64,000 nucleotides of DNA from CAIZQW01 sp942493055 (lineage in GTDB: Bacteria > Verrucomicrobiota > Kiritimatiellia > RFP12 > UBA1067). The translations under genes were made by a program, and so were the position numbers. The stretch covers positions 5,952,001-6,016,000 of the forward strand of contig OW818680.1 in assembly GCA_942493055.1 (NCBI GenBank), given 5' to 3'. Below, piece after piece: positions 42,261 to 50,624 of this stretch. The notes beneath the pieces are model-generated. The model saw only the letters and a list, made by a program, of their open reading frames with translations, was not told the DNA's origin and did no database searches. Each line of letters begins with the position of its first letter. Positions within the stretch are counted from its first letter, which is position 1.

Positions 42261-43460
42261 TCATGGGCGGACTGTTACAGTCCCAGGCTCTGTTTCGTGA
42301 ACCTCTCCGATGATCCTGGCGTGCCGTACACCAGAGGTATGAAGGTCTTGCAGCAAAGCATCTGCAACAGCAGCAGGCGCACAGATCAAGAGTCCGCCGG
42401 AGGTCTGCGCATCGTAGAGAACGGCCTGGTCTGCCTCGGTGAGGCTTGCATCAAACGTGGTATATTTTGCGCTGAAGGAGGCGTTGCGCTCATTGGCACC
42501 ACTGTACATGCCTTCGCGTGCGTAGTCGAGTACATTCGGGAACAGGGGGAGGGCATGAAAATGGATCTCTGCGGAGACCTTGCTTTCAAGCATCATGCGT
42601 GTCAGGTGGCCGAGCAGACCGAAGCCTGTGACATCTGTCGCGGCTTTGACGGGATAGCGCTGCATGATTTCAGCGGCGACGCGATTTAGCGTGGACATGG
42701 AATCAGCTATGGCTGCAAGCGACTCGCTGGAGGCGCGGTTAATCTGGCCTGCCAGGGAGACGATGCCTGTTCCTAAAGGTTTGGTGAGAATCAGTTTGTC
42801 CCCAGGTTTAGCATCTGCGTTGGTGGTCAGGTTTTCGCGACTGACCATGCCCGTCACGGCGAATCCGAATTTAACCTCTTCATCATTGATGCTATGTCCG
42901 CCAACTAAGATGCATCCAGCTTCCTGCAGGACATCCATGCCGCCCCGCAGGATTGCCGTCATCGCGGCATGAGGGAGCGTGTGAATCGGGAATCCGATGA
43001 CGGAAAGCGCTGTGACAGGTTTGCCGCCCATGGCATAGACATCGCTCAGCGAATTGCAGGCGGCAATGCGGCCAAAGGTATAGGGGTCATCAACGCCCGG
43101 TGTGAAGACATCCACGGTCTGGACCAGTAGAAGGCCTGGCTGAATTTCAAAGACGCCAGCATCATCGGCACTGGATAGTCCGACGACCAGTCGCGGGTCA
43201 CTGATGGCTGGAAGCTGTGAAAGAACCGCATGAAGATCCTTCTGCCCGATCTTGCTGGCGCAGCCAGCACTTCTCACATGCTGCGTCAGCTTGACTTCCA
43301 CGGTCCCGTCAACGGGCAGATGCTCTCCTGCGCACAAGCAGACATTCTTTTCCTGGAAGAGCGGGCAGGGGCATGGCTTGACAGGGTCGCATACACAGTG
43401 GCCAAGCCGGATGCTGCGTCCCATCACTTTTTTACGATTGGTCAGTTGTTCTTGATTCAT
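42261..43460 (-). CDS. selD: Selenide, water dikinase with Cys-rich N-terminal extension
   Basis: 399 residues from the ATG at 43460. The first 55 residues are a cysteine-rich module (RLGHCVCDPVKPCPCPLFQE, then NVCLCAGEHLP; seven Cys) that E. coli SelD lacks. SelD proper starts around residue 58 (VKLTQHVRSAGCASKIGQKD): the active Cys (position 17 in E. coli) and Lys20 are kept, while Cys19 is Ser. Further: SSADDAGVFEI, VDVFTPGVDDPY, GRIAACNSLSDVYAMGG, GGHSINDEEVKFG and TDVTGFGLLGHL. It makes selenophosphate for Sec-tRNA or selenouridine. selB lies at 45289. Confidence 0.94.
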   Translation of the reverse strand: MNQEQLTNRKKVMGRSIRLGHCVCDPVKPCPCPLFQEKNVCLCAGEHLPVDGTVEVKLTQHVRSAGCASKIGQKDLHAVLSQLPAISDPRLVVGLSSADDAGVFEIQPGLLLVQTVDVFTPGVDDPYTFGRIAACNSLSDVYAMGGKPVTALSVIGFPIHTLPHAAMTAILRGGMDVLQEAGCILVGGHSINDEEVKFGFAVTGMVSRENLTTNADAKPGDKLILTKPLGTGIVSLAGQINRASSESLAAIADSMSTLNRVAAEIMQRYPVKAATDVTGFGLLGHLTRMMLESKVSAEIHFHALPLFPNVLDYAREGMYSGANERNASFSAKYTTFDASLTEADQAVLYDAQTSGGLLICAPAAVADALLQDLHTSGVRHARIIGEVHETEPGTVTVRP

Positions 43461-43570
43461 GGTTAAATTTTCTGTGGATAAACAAGTTAGTCGGTAAAGA
43501 GTATTCCCGTTTGATGAAAAAGGCAAGGCGAAATCAAAACTTTGTCGAGGTGAAAACTTTCCTCTGTTCG

Positions 43571-43595
43571 ATACTCTATAAATATGATAGAGTAT
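43571..43595. promoter_or_regulatory. Operator-like palindrome before the protease gene
   Basis: ATACTCTA (43571-43578) and TAGAGTAT (43588-43595) are perfect inverted repeats with 9 nt between, ending 4 bp before the protease ATG. The stem would overlap the ribosome-binding region, so it may be an operator or an RNA hairpin that limits translation. Confidence 0.5.
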
Positions 43596-43599
43596 AGAC

Positions 43600-45276
43600 A
43601 TGATTTTTAACTCACTAAATATTTCAATCTTCGTTGTCATTGTTGGTGTCAGCGGTGTGTTGGCCGGTGATCCTTCTGTTCAGGATCCTGTTCCCTCAAT
43701 CGCGCCGCTGAATCCGGCATTCGTCGCTTACATGGACAAGCTGCAACGCGAAGGTGTCACGCAGAAGAGCGCTCTTGAAGGGTTCCCTTTGGGGTATATT
43801 CCTTCACCGGCTATTTTGTCACCTCTTCGTACCGTGGAGCAGTCAGCGCTAGCGCTAAGCCTCCCATCCTCCTTTGACTTACGCTTATTGGATCGTGTGA
43901 CTCCGGTTAAAAACCAAGGGAGCTATGGTACCTGCTGGGCGCACGGGGCCATGGCCTCTTTGGAATCCTGTACGCTTTCACGCACCGGAGACCTTTTTGA
44001 CTTTTCGGAGAATAACCTAATCAACCTGAATGGCTTTGATTGGGACACGTGGTGGGGAGGGAACGCAACCATATCAACGGCTTATTTTACGAGTTGGAAC
44101 GGTCCTGTATTGGAAGCGAGCGATCCCTATCCGTATCCGGGCGAGAGTTCGACGCTTCCTCCTGCACGGCACCTTGTGAATGTCAAGTTTCTCCCTTCGA
44201 GGGCCAGTGCTACGGATAATACAGCCATCAAGCAAGCCATCACAAACGATGGAGCTGTTCAGGTAAACTATTATCATGATGTGACCTATACGACCTTTTA
44301 TAAATCATCCACCCATGCCTACTATTATCCGGGAGGGCATAGCAGTGATGGCGCGAATCATGCCATTGCGCTGGTGGGCTGGGATGACAGCTACTCACGC
44401 TCGAACTTTAACCATGCCCCTCCGGGAGATGGTGCGTTTATCGTCAAAAACAGTTGGGGTACGTGGTGGGGGGAATCCGGTTATTTCTACATATCCTACT
44501 ATGATATTCGCCTTGCCTACGAGGATGTGGTTGTCTTCTATGATGCGATGCCGACCAATACCTACAGGAAGCTTTACCAGTATGACCCGCTCGGAAAAGT
44601 GGCATCTGTCGGATATGGGACAACGTCGTGGGGAGCAAATATTTTTACAGCGACTGGGAATGATATCATTGGCGCTGTAGGCTTCTATGCGGAAGCACAG
44701 AATACAGCTTATATTGTCTATGTCTATAAAGGGGGAGCAGCGGGGCAGCCTAAAGGAGGAACGCTTGTGACGCAAGTGAGCGGTACAGCGGTTGATGCGG
44801 GGTACCTGTCGATTCTCCTGCCCACGCCGGTTGCTGTTGCAAACGGGACGCGTTTCTCCATCGTTATTAAGCTGACAACGCCAGGAAATAATTTTCCGTT
44901 GGCTTTTGAATACCCTGCTGCAGGTTACAGCAGTGCGGCGACAGCATCCACAGGGCAGAGCTATATGGGGGCGGATGGAATGTCATGGACCGATATGGCT
45001 AGCTGGAATAACGCAAACTTCTGCGCAAAGGCTTATGTGTTGAATGAAGTGCCTGTCATTACAGGTGCAAACGTGATATCCGTCTCAGGGGTCCCCAATT
45101 TTCAAATTGCCTATACAGGGATAAAAGGAATTACGAACCGGGTGCAGCGCAAGGTGTCGCTGACGAATCTTGTCTGGTCAAGCATACGGACAAATGTACC
45201 GAGTTATACCGGCATTCAGACCAATCAAATCCCGATTCAAACCGCCGCGGGTGTCTACCGCATCTCCCTGCCCTAG
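43600..45276 (+). CDS. Exported papain-like (C1A) cysteine protease with lectin-like domain
   Basis: 558 residues. Signal peptide (NISIFVVIVGVSGVLAG). The mature C1A domain starts about residue 85 (LPSSFDLRLLDRVTPVKNQG). Catalytic Cys in GSYGTCWAHGAMASLES, His in GANHAIALVGWDD, Asn in IVKNSWGTWWGESGYF. Residues about 315-475 are the beta-sandwich lectin-like domain that often follows such proteases (IIGAVGFYAEAQNTAYIVYV, LVTQVSGTAVDAGYLSILL). The last 80 residues look like another small beta domain. It is secreted or periplasmic and is flanked by minus-strand selD and selB, so it looks like an isolated gene. Confidence 0.93.
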   Translation: MIFNSLNISIFVVIVGVSGVLAGDPSVQDPVPSIAPLNPAFVAYMDKLQREGVTQKSALEGFPLGYIPSPAILSPLRTVEQSALALSLPSSFDLRLLDRVTPVKNQGSYGTCWAHGAMASLESCTLSRTGDLFDFSENNLINLNGFDWDTWWGGNATISTAYFTSWNGPVLEASDPYPYPGESSTLPPARHLVNVKFLPSRASATDNTAIKQAITNDGAVQVNYYHDVTYTTFYKSSTHAYYYPGGHSSDGANHAIALVGWDDSYSRSNFNHAPPGDGAFIVKNSWGTWWGESGYFYISYYDIRLAYEDVVVFYDAMPTNTYRKLYQYDPLGKVASVGYGTTSWGANIFTATGNDIIGAVGFYAEAQNTAYIVYVYKGGAAGQPKGGTLVTQVSGTAVDAGYLSILLPTPVAVANGTRFSIVIKLTTPGNNFPLAFEYPAAGYSSAATASTGQSYMGADGMSWTDMASWNNANFCAKAYVLNEVPVITGANVISVSGVPNFQIAYTGIKGITNRVQRKVSLTNLVWSSIRTNVPSYTGIQTNQIPIQTAAGVYRISLP

Positions 45277-45288
45277 GCGTTCAGGGTG

Positions 45289-47238
45289 CTATGTCCGCAA
45301 TACGCGGTCGTCTCCGACACGTTTGGTCAATCCGGTTTTATCCCAGTATTCAAGCAGGGGGAGGGCAAATTTGCGGGAGGTGTTGAGCAGGTCTTTATAT
45401 TCAGCCAGCCGGATTCGCCCGTATTTTTCAAGATGGTTGACGAGAACTTGCTTTGATTTTTCGAGATGAACATGGTGCACGAGGATCTGGTCTCCAAGTT
45501 CAACAAGGAGATTGCGATGCCTGAGATTGACGAGCAGTTCATCAATGACGCTTTGTTTCAAGCCTGTGATCGCAGGGAGTTCGTCCGGACGCGGTGTCAC
45601 AAACTCCGCCTTGATAAACAGGTGCGCCAGTTGATCAGCGGCACGTTGTTGGCTCTCCGACAAGACGGGCTCCTTGTCTGATAAATAGATGCGCTCCTGT
45701 TCGTGAATGATCTGATGATCTGCAACGAGGTGGTCAAAGGCACGATCAATCACCATGCGCGTCCCTGAAAACCCCTTGAGGATATCCTTCTTTTCAAACC
45801 CGCGGTAGAGCGGATGCGCGGCATGCAGATCCATGAGGCGCTTGACCAGATCTGCGGATACGGTTTCAAGCGCCTCTGCGGTGATGTAGCGGTCTCCAGG
45901 AAACTCAATGACCTCCTCCTCCTTGACAAGCGTCTGAGCTTTCACTTTGGCAGCGTCTTTTGCGACATTGGCCTGGCGCGCCCAGTTGTCGATATGGCAG
46001 GGGGTCGCGCCTGCTGTCCGCAGAGCGAGCATCAAAGCAAGTGTTTCATCATCGACAGCCTTCTCCTTCTCGATGCGGCCCTCAAGCCAGTGGCCGCGTC
46101 CGCGACGCAACTTCGAGTCGGAGTTGTCAATCACCGTCCCGCCGCCCAAGGTTTTGACAGGACTTAAGAGGCGCAAGACGAAGAAGTCGCCCGGAGCCGC
46201 CACGACAGGCCGCGCGAGTTGTATTTGCGCATACGTTTCACTTCCGGGCGTCAGCCGTGCGAGTTCCGATAACACCAGATGGCCGGGGGTGTCGGAGGTG
46301 CCGACATGGAAGCGGATGGCGGTGCGCGGTTCCAAGGGCTTTTCATGATGGGGCAGGTAGAAGAATTTGACGTTGAGGAAGCGTGAGGGTTTAAAGTAGC
46401 CTGTGGCTGCAATGACTTTGCCGCGTTGCGCAATGTCAGTCGTGATATTGGAGAGCCGTAGCGCGACGCACTCACCGGCTCGGCCGCGTTCAGCCGGCGC
46501 GCCGTAGGCTTGAATCCCCTTGACCGTGTGGCGAGTGCCGTCCGGCAGGAGTTCCACTTCGTCGCCCAGTTTGACACAGCCTGCACGCGGGATGCCGGAG
46601 ACAATGGTGCCCAGACCTTTGAGCACAAAGCCGCGTTCGACATGCAGCTCAAAGGGGCCGGAGTCATCGCGTTCCACGGTTTCGTCCACCACCTTTTCCA
46701 GCGTGGTCAGAAGTTCATTGAGCCCTTCACCGGTCTTTGCTGAAAAGCGCACCATGGGTGCATTTTCAAGGAACGTGCCTGCAACGCAGTCACGAATATC
46801 CGCTTCAACGTAGGCGCGCTTATCTTCGTCGGCAAGATCAACCTTGTTCATGACGATGACCCCGCGCTTGACACCGAGCATCCGCACGATCTGGACGTGC
46901 TCAATGGTTTGCGGCATCACGCCGTCATCCGCTGCGACGACCAGCATGACGACATCGATGCCGCTGGCACCGGCCACCATGTTGTGGATGAAGCGCTCAT
47001 GTCCCGGCACGTCGACTATGCCGACCCGCCTGCCATCCGGTCGTTCCCAGACTGCAAAGCCCAGATCAATCGTCATGCCTCGGGCCTGCTCCTCCGGCAA
47101 CTTGTCACACCAGCAGCCTGTCAGGCATCTGACGATGGAGGTCTTGCCGTGATCAATATGGCCTGCTGTTCCCAGCGTAATGTGGATATTCGCTGATGAC
47201 GGCTTTGTCGCCGAAAGATTGGTGAGGCAGCATTTCAT
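45289..47238 (-). CDS. selB: Selenocysteine-specific translation elongation factor
   Basis: 649 residues. GTPase domain: GTAGHIDHGKTSIVRCLTG (P-loop), IVDVPGHERFIHNMVAG, MNKVDLADED. Beta-barrel domains follow (VERGFVLKGLGTIVSGIPRA), then the C-terminal winged helices (about residues 380-649) that bind the SECIS RNA in bacteria. It delivers Sec-tRNA at in-frame UGA codons. It converges on the protease gene with 12 bp between and lies 3 bp after glnS on the same strand. Confidence 0.96.
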   Translation of the reverse strand: MKCCLTNLSATKPSSANIHITLGTAGHIDHGKTSIVRCLTGCWCDKLPEEQARGMTIDLGFAVWERPDGRRVGIVDVPGHERFIHNMVAGASGIDVVMLVVAADDGVMPQTIEHVQIVRMLGVKRGVIVMNKVDLADEDKRAYVEADIRDCVAGTFLENAPMVRFSAKTGEGLNELLTTLEKVVDETVERDDSGPFELHVERGFVLKGLGTIVSGIPRAGCVKLGDEVELLPDGTRHTVKGIQAYGAPAERGRAGECVALRLSNITTDIAQRGKVIAATGYFKPSRFLNVKFFYLPHHEKPLEPRTAIRFHVGTSDTPGHLVLSELARLTPGSETYAQIQLARPVVAAPGDFFVLRLLSPVKTLGGGTVIDNSDSKLRRGRGHWLEGRIEKEKAVDDETLALMLALRTAGATPCHIDNWARQANVAKDAAKVKAQTLVKEEEVIEFPGDRYITAEALETVSADLVKRLMDLHAAHPLYRGFEKKDILKGFSGTRMVIDRAFDHLVADHQIIHEQERIYLSDKEPVLSESQQRAADQLAHLFIKAEFVTPRPDELPAITGLKQSVIDELLVNLRHRNLLVELGDQILVHHVHLEKSKQVLVNHLEKYGRIRLAEYKDLLNTSRKFALPLLEYWDKTGLTKRVGDDRVLRT

Positions 47239-47241
47239 GCG

Positions 47242-48966
47242 TTAAGCTTTCTGCGGTGCAAAGGAGTCGCGGAGTGTGACGGTCCGGTTGAAGACCGGTG
47301 CGCCTGGTTGAGTCTCTTTGCTGTCTGCGCAGAAATAGCCGATACGCTCAAACTGGAATTTCTCGCCAGGGCATGCCTGAGCTAAGGCTGGTTCGCCATA
47401 CGCCGTGATGGTCTTGGCAGAGTCCGGGTTTAAAAATTCAAGGAAGTCCTTGGTCGCATCGCCCATGGGGTTGGGGACGGTGAAAAGGCGGTCATAAAGC
47501 CGGACAGGGATTGTGACGGCATGCTGAACTGAAACCCAATGGATGGTCCCCTTGACCTTGCGTCCGTCAGGCGCATTTCCGCCCTTGGAGGCTGGGTCGT
47601 AGGTACCATGAATTTCTGTGACAGTCCCGGTGGAATCCTTGACCACATGGGTGCAGGTGAAGAGGCATGCACCGCGGAGACGCACTTCCTGTCCCGGGGT
47701 GACGCGGAAGAACTTCTTTGCAGGCACCTCCATGAAATCTTCGCGTTCAATCCAGAGTTCCTTGCCAAAGGGGATCTGGCGGGTTCCAGTGCTGGGATCC
47801 TCGGGGTTATTCTGCGCTTCGGCAAAATCAATCGCGCCTTCCTCAAAGTTGTCGATGACAATCTTGACCGGATCAAGCACCGCCATGCGACGGAGCGCTT
47901 TCTTGTTGAGGTCATCGCGGAGGCAGTATTCCAGCAGTGCGACGTCGGTCTCGCTGTTAAACTTGGAGACGCCGATGCGCTCACAAAATTCGCGGATGGC
48001 TTCCGGCGTGTAGCCGCGGCGGCGCAGTCCGCAGACGGTCGGCATGCGCGGATCATCCCATCCCTCCACACGGTTTTCCTGCACCAACTGCAGTAACTTG
48101 CGCTTACTCATCACGGTGTAGGTGAGATTCAAACGCGCAAACTCGCGCTGCTGCGGACGGATCTTGACTCCATTGCGCACGACCAGCAACCCCATCTCAT
48201 CCATGCGGTCAATGACCCAGTCGTAAAGCGGACGGTGGACTTCAAATTCAAGCGTGCACATGGAGTGCGTTACGCCTTCGTAGGCATCCTCGATGGGATG
48301 TGCGAAATCATACATCGGGTAGATGCACCACGTATCCCCCGCGTGATAGTGCGGGACGTGCATGATGCGGTAGATGACAGGGTCGCGGAAGTGGATGTTC
48401 GGAGAGGACATGTCGATCTTTGCGCGCAGGCAATGCTCGCCCTCTTTGAATTCACCTGCCTTCATGCGGCGGAAGAGTGCGAGGTTCTCTTCAGGCGAGC
48501 GGTTGCGGGTGGGGCTCTCCTTGCCGGGCTCGGTGGGGATGCCGCGATACGCTTTCCACTCTTCCTGTGAAAGGTTGCAGATATATGCATGGCCGCTCAG
48601 GATGAGCTTTTCAGCGATGTCATACATCTGGTCAAACAAGTTTGCCGCGTTGTAATAGCCGGTGCCCCAGTCGAAGCCGAGCCAGTGGATGTCCTCTTTG
48701 ATGCTCTCTGCATATTCGTCAGACTCCTTGGACGGGTTGGTGTCATCCATGCGCAAATTGCATTGGCCTCCAAAGGCTGCAGCCATGCCGAAATCAATAC
48801 AGATGGCTTTGGCATGTCCGATGTGGATATAGCCGTTGGGTTCTGGAGGGAAGCGCGTGGTGACGCAGCCGCCTGTCTTGCCGGCTGCCACATCTTCGCT
48901 GATCCATTGCTTTAAAAAATGCCGACTGGTGTCTGACTCGTTTACCTTTGTTTCCTCGTTTGTCAT
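47242..48966 (-). CDS. glnS: Glutaminyl-tRNA synthetase
   Basis: 574 residues from the ATG at 48966, preceded by AAGGAGC; an in-frame ATG at 49026 would overlap the next gene. Class I motifs: RFPPEPNGYIHIGHAKAIC (HIGH), RMDDTNP, and VMSKRKLLQLV (KMSKS). Anticodon-binding beta-barrels follow. It charges tRNA-Gln directly; this synthetase is found in only part of the bacteria and is often acquired from eukaryotes, but is common in several PVC lineages. Cotranscribed with selB. Confidence 0.97.
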   Translation of the reverse strand: MTNEETKVNESDTSRHFLKQWISEDVAAGKTGGCVTTRFPPEPNGYIHIGHAKAICIDFGMAAAFGGQCNLRMDDTNPSKESDEYAESIKEDIHWLGFDWGTGYYNAANLFDQMYDIAEKLILSGHAYICNLSQEEWKAYRGIPTEPGKESPTRNRSPEENLALFRRMKAGEFKEGEHCLRAKIDMSSPNIHFRDPVIYRIMHVPHYHAGDTWCIYPMYDFAHPIEDAYEGVTHSMCTLEFEVHRPLYDWVIDRMDEMGLLVVRNGVKIRPQQREFARLNLTYTVMSKRKLLQLVQENRVEGWDDPRMPTVCGLRRRGYTPEAIREFCERIGVSKFNSETDVALLEYCLRDDLNKKALRRMAVLDPVKIVIDNFEEGAIDFAEAQNNPEDPSTGTRQIPFGKELWIEREDFMEVPAKKFFRVTPGQEVRLRGACLFTCTHVVKDSTGTVTEIHGTYDPASKGGNAPDGRKVKGTIHWVSVQHAVTIPVRLYDRLFTVPNPMGDATKDFLEFLNPDSAKTITAYGEPALAQACPGEKFQFERIGYFCADSKETQPGAPVFNRTVTLRDSFAPQKA

Positions 48967-48983
48967 ATCAGCTCCTTGCATCA

Positions 48984-49478
48984 TTAACGTTTCCAAATTT
49001 TTACAGCGACTTTCCGTCGTCCCCATTTCTTTGCCATCGTATGCGTCGGGAACCAGAGATCAAGCTTGTCGCCCTTGATGGCTCCGCCACGGTCTTCAAC
49101 ACGCCCATAACCGTATCCGGGGACAAAGACAATCGTGCCAAAGCGCATGGACGGATCAGCAGCGACAGTCCCGTATGCGGCATGTGTTCCAACGGCAGTC
49201 CGCCCGACTTGTTTAGGTTTCCCCTTGTTCGGTCCAGCAGAGATGACAGGCGAACCGAAAACTCCGAACGAATACCAGGGGTACTCCCAACTGCAGCAGA
49301 TGCCGCAGTTGCAATAGCCCGTCACCTCCATGATCTTCACAATGGGCTTTGTGGGCGGTGGCTTGATGAAGCGCCTGCTGATGCATCCGGTCAAACAGAG
49401 GGCAACGAGTAGAACGATTGCAAGAGTTCCAATCGCTTGTCGCGTCTGATCAAAAGCATGTTTTACGCGCTTAGTCAT
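48984..49478 (-). CDS. 3D-domain lipoprotein
   Basis: 164 residues from the ATG at 49478; a TTG at 49490 is an alternative. Lipobox LTGC at about 29-32. The 3D domain is named for three Asp residues; here GTVAADPSMRFGTIVFVPGY, RVEDRGGAIKGDKLDLWFP shows them. The fold is that of MltA-type lytic transglycosylase barrels, and 3D proteins such as Bacillus YocH are cell-wall associated. An unusual CNCGICC cluster at about 59-65 may form disulfides or bind metal. It is followed by glnS (17 bp). Confidence 0.88.
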   Translation of the reverse strand: MTKRVKHAFDQTRQAIGTLAIVLLVALCLTGCISRRFIKPPPTKPIVKIMEVTGYCNCGICCSWEYPWYSFGVFGSPVISAGPNKGKPKQVGRTAVGTHAAYGTVAADPSMRFGTIVFVPGYGYGRVEDRGGAIKGDKLDLWFPTHTMAKKWGRRKVAVKIWKR

Positions 49479-49509
49479 AGTGCTCTTCAAAGGCGGGTGA
49501 ACTGAACGC

Positions 49510-50427
49510 TTAGCATGTGCCTAAATAACGTTCGGCGAGAAGCGCCGCGATACATCCTGTGCCAGCGGATGTCACCGCCTGTTTAAAATGACGATCTTGC
49601 ACATCACCCGCAGCAAAGACGCCCGGGAGAGAGGTGTTTGTCTGATTTGTCACAATATAGCCGTCGTTGTCGATATCAAGCTGTCCAGCAAAAATACTCG
49701 TGTTCGGCGTATGGCCGATCGCCATAAAGACGCCTTGGACAGCGCGTTCCGTGATCTCGCCGCTCTTGACGTTCTTGAGCTTGAGCCCCGTGACTTCGCC
49801 TTTGGTGACATCGAGGATATCCTCGACAACCGTGTTCCAGGCGATTTCGATCGTGGGTGTACTCAACACGCGGTCCACCATGATCTTGGAGGCGCGGAAC
49901 GCATCCCTTCGATGAATCAGCGTCACATGCTCAGCGAGCCGCGACAGATAGAGTGCGTCTTCCATGGCCGTGTCGCCGCCGCCGACAACAGCGACGCGCT
50001 GGCCCTTAAAAAAGGAGCCGTCACAGGTTGCGCAGGCGGAGACACCCTTGCCCATTAACTGTTGTTCAGCAGGCAGGCCGAGATAACGCGCGCTTGCACC
50101 CGTGGCGATGACAACGGTTCGTGCTTCGAGCGTGCCATTCATCATCAGCGTTAATTTTTTTACAGCGCCCTTCAAATCACAGGAGGCTACGGCATCCATC
50201 ATGAAACGGACCCCGAAGCGCTCAGCCTGTTTGCGCATGGTCTGCACAAGTTCAAAGCCGCTGATGGGATTTTCGAATCCCGGATAGTTCTCGACGTCTG
50301 TTGTTTGTGTGAGCTGTCCCCCGGGCTGCATCCCATCAATAATAATCGGGGAGAGATTTGCGCGTGCTGCATAAATGGCTGCTGTCAATCCAGCAGGTCC
50401 GCTGCCAATGATAACGATATTTTCCAT
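49510..50427 (-). CDS. trxB: Thioredoxin reductase
   Basis: 305 residues. FAD motif IVIIGSGPAGLTAAIYAARA, redox pair C132-A-T-C135 in SACATCDGSFF, NADPH motif VAVVGGGDTAMEDAL, and second FAD motif VFAAGDVQD near the C-terminus. It reduces thioredoxin with NADPH. The 19-bp gap and shared direction make it likely that trxB is read together with the 3D-domain gene. Confidence 0.97.
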   Translation of the reverse strand: MENIVIIGSGPAGLTAAIYAARANLSPIIIDGMQPGGQLTQTTDVENYPGFENPISGFELVQTMRKQAERFGVRFMMDAVASCDLKGAVKKLTLMMNGTLEARTVVIATGASARYLGLPAEQQLMGKGVSACATCDGSFFKGQRVAVVGGGDTAMEDALYLSRLAEHVTLIHRRDAFRASKIMVDRVLSTPTIEIAWNTVVEDILDVTKGEVTGLKLKNVKSGEITERAVQGVFMAIGHTPNTSIFAGQLDIDNDGYIVTNQTNTSLPGVFAAGDVQDRHFKQAVTSAGTGCIAALLAERYLGTC

Positions 50428-50624
50428 AGTGAGTATAATCCTTGTGACTGGCTAATCTGTTTCGGGTTAAAAATATATCAAAAAGAGTGGGGGTGTTGCC
50501 AACTCATAATCGTATCCCAAGCCATAATTTGAATTGCCGGGCTTGACCTCTTCAGGCAAATATGAGACTGTTTAAAAGCTATCGTGTGTATCGCACGCAA
50601 TTGGATCGTAATGAGGATAGTGGA

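Noticed and set aside
43461..43599. selC (tRNA-Sec) between selD and the protease gene
   Set aside because: A TTCGA-containing stretch occurs near 43567, but no acceptor stem, long variable arm or CCA-adjacent pairing could be drawn. The only stable stem is the 8-bp palindrome at 43571.
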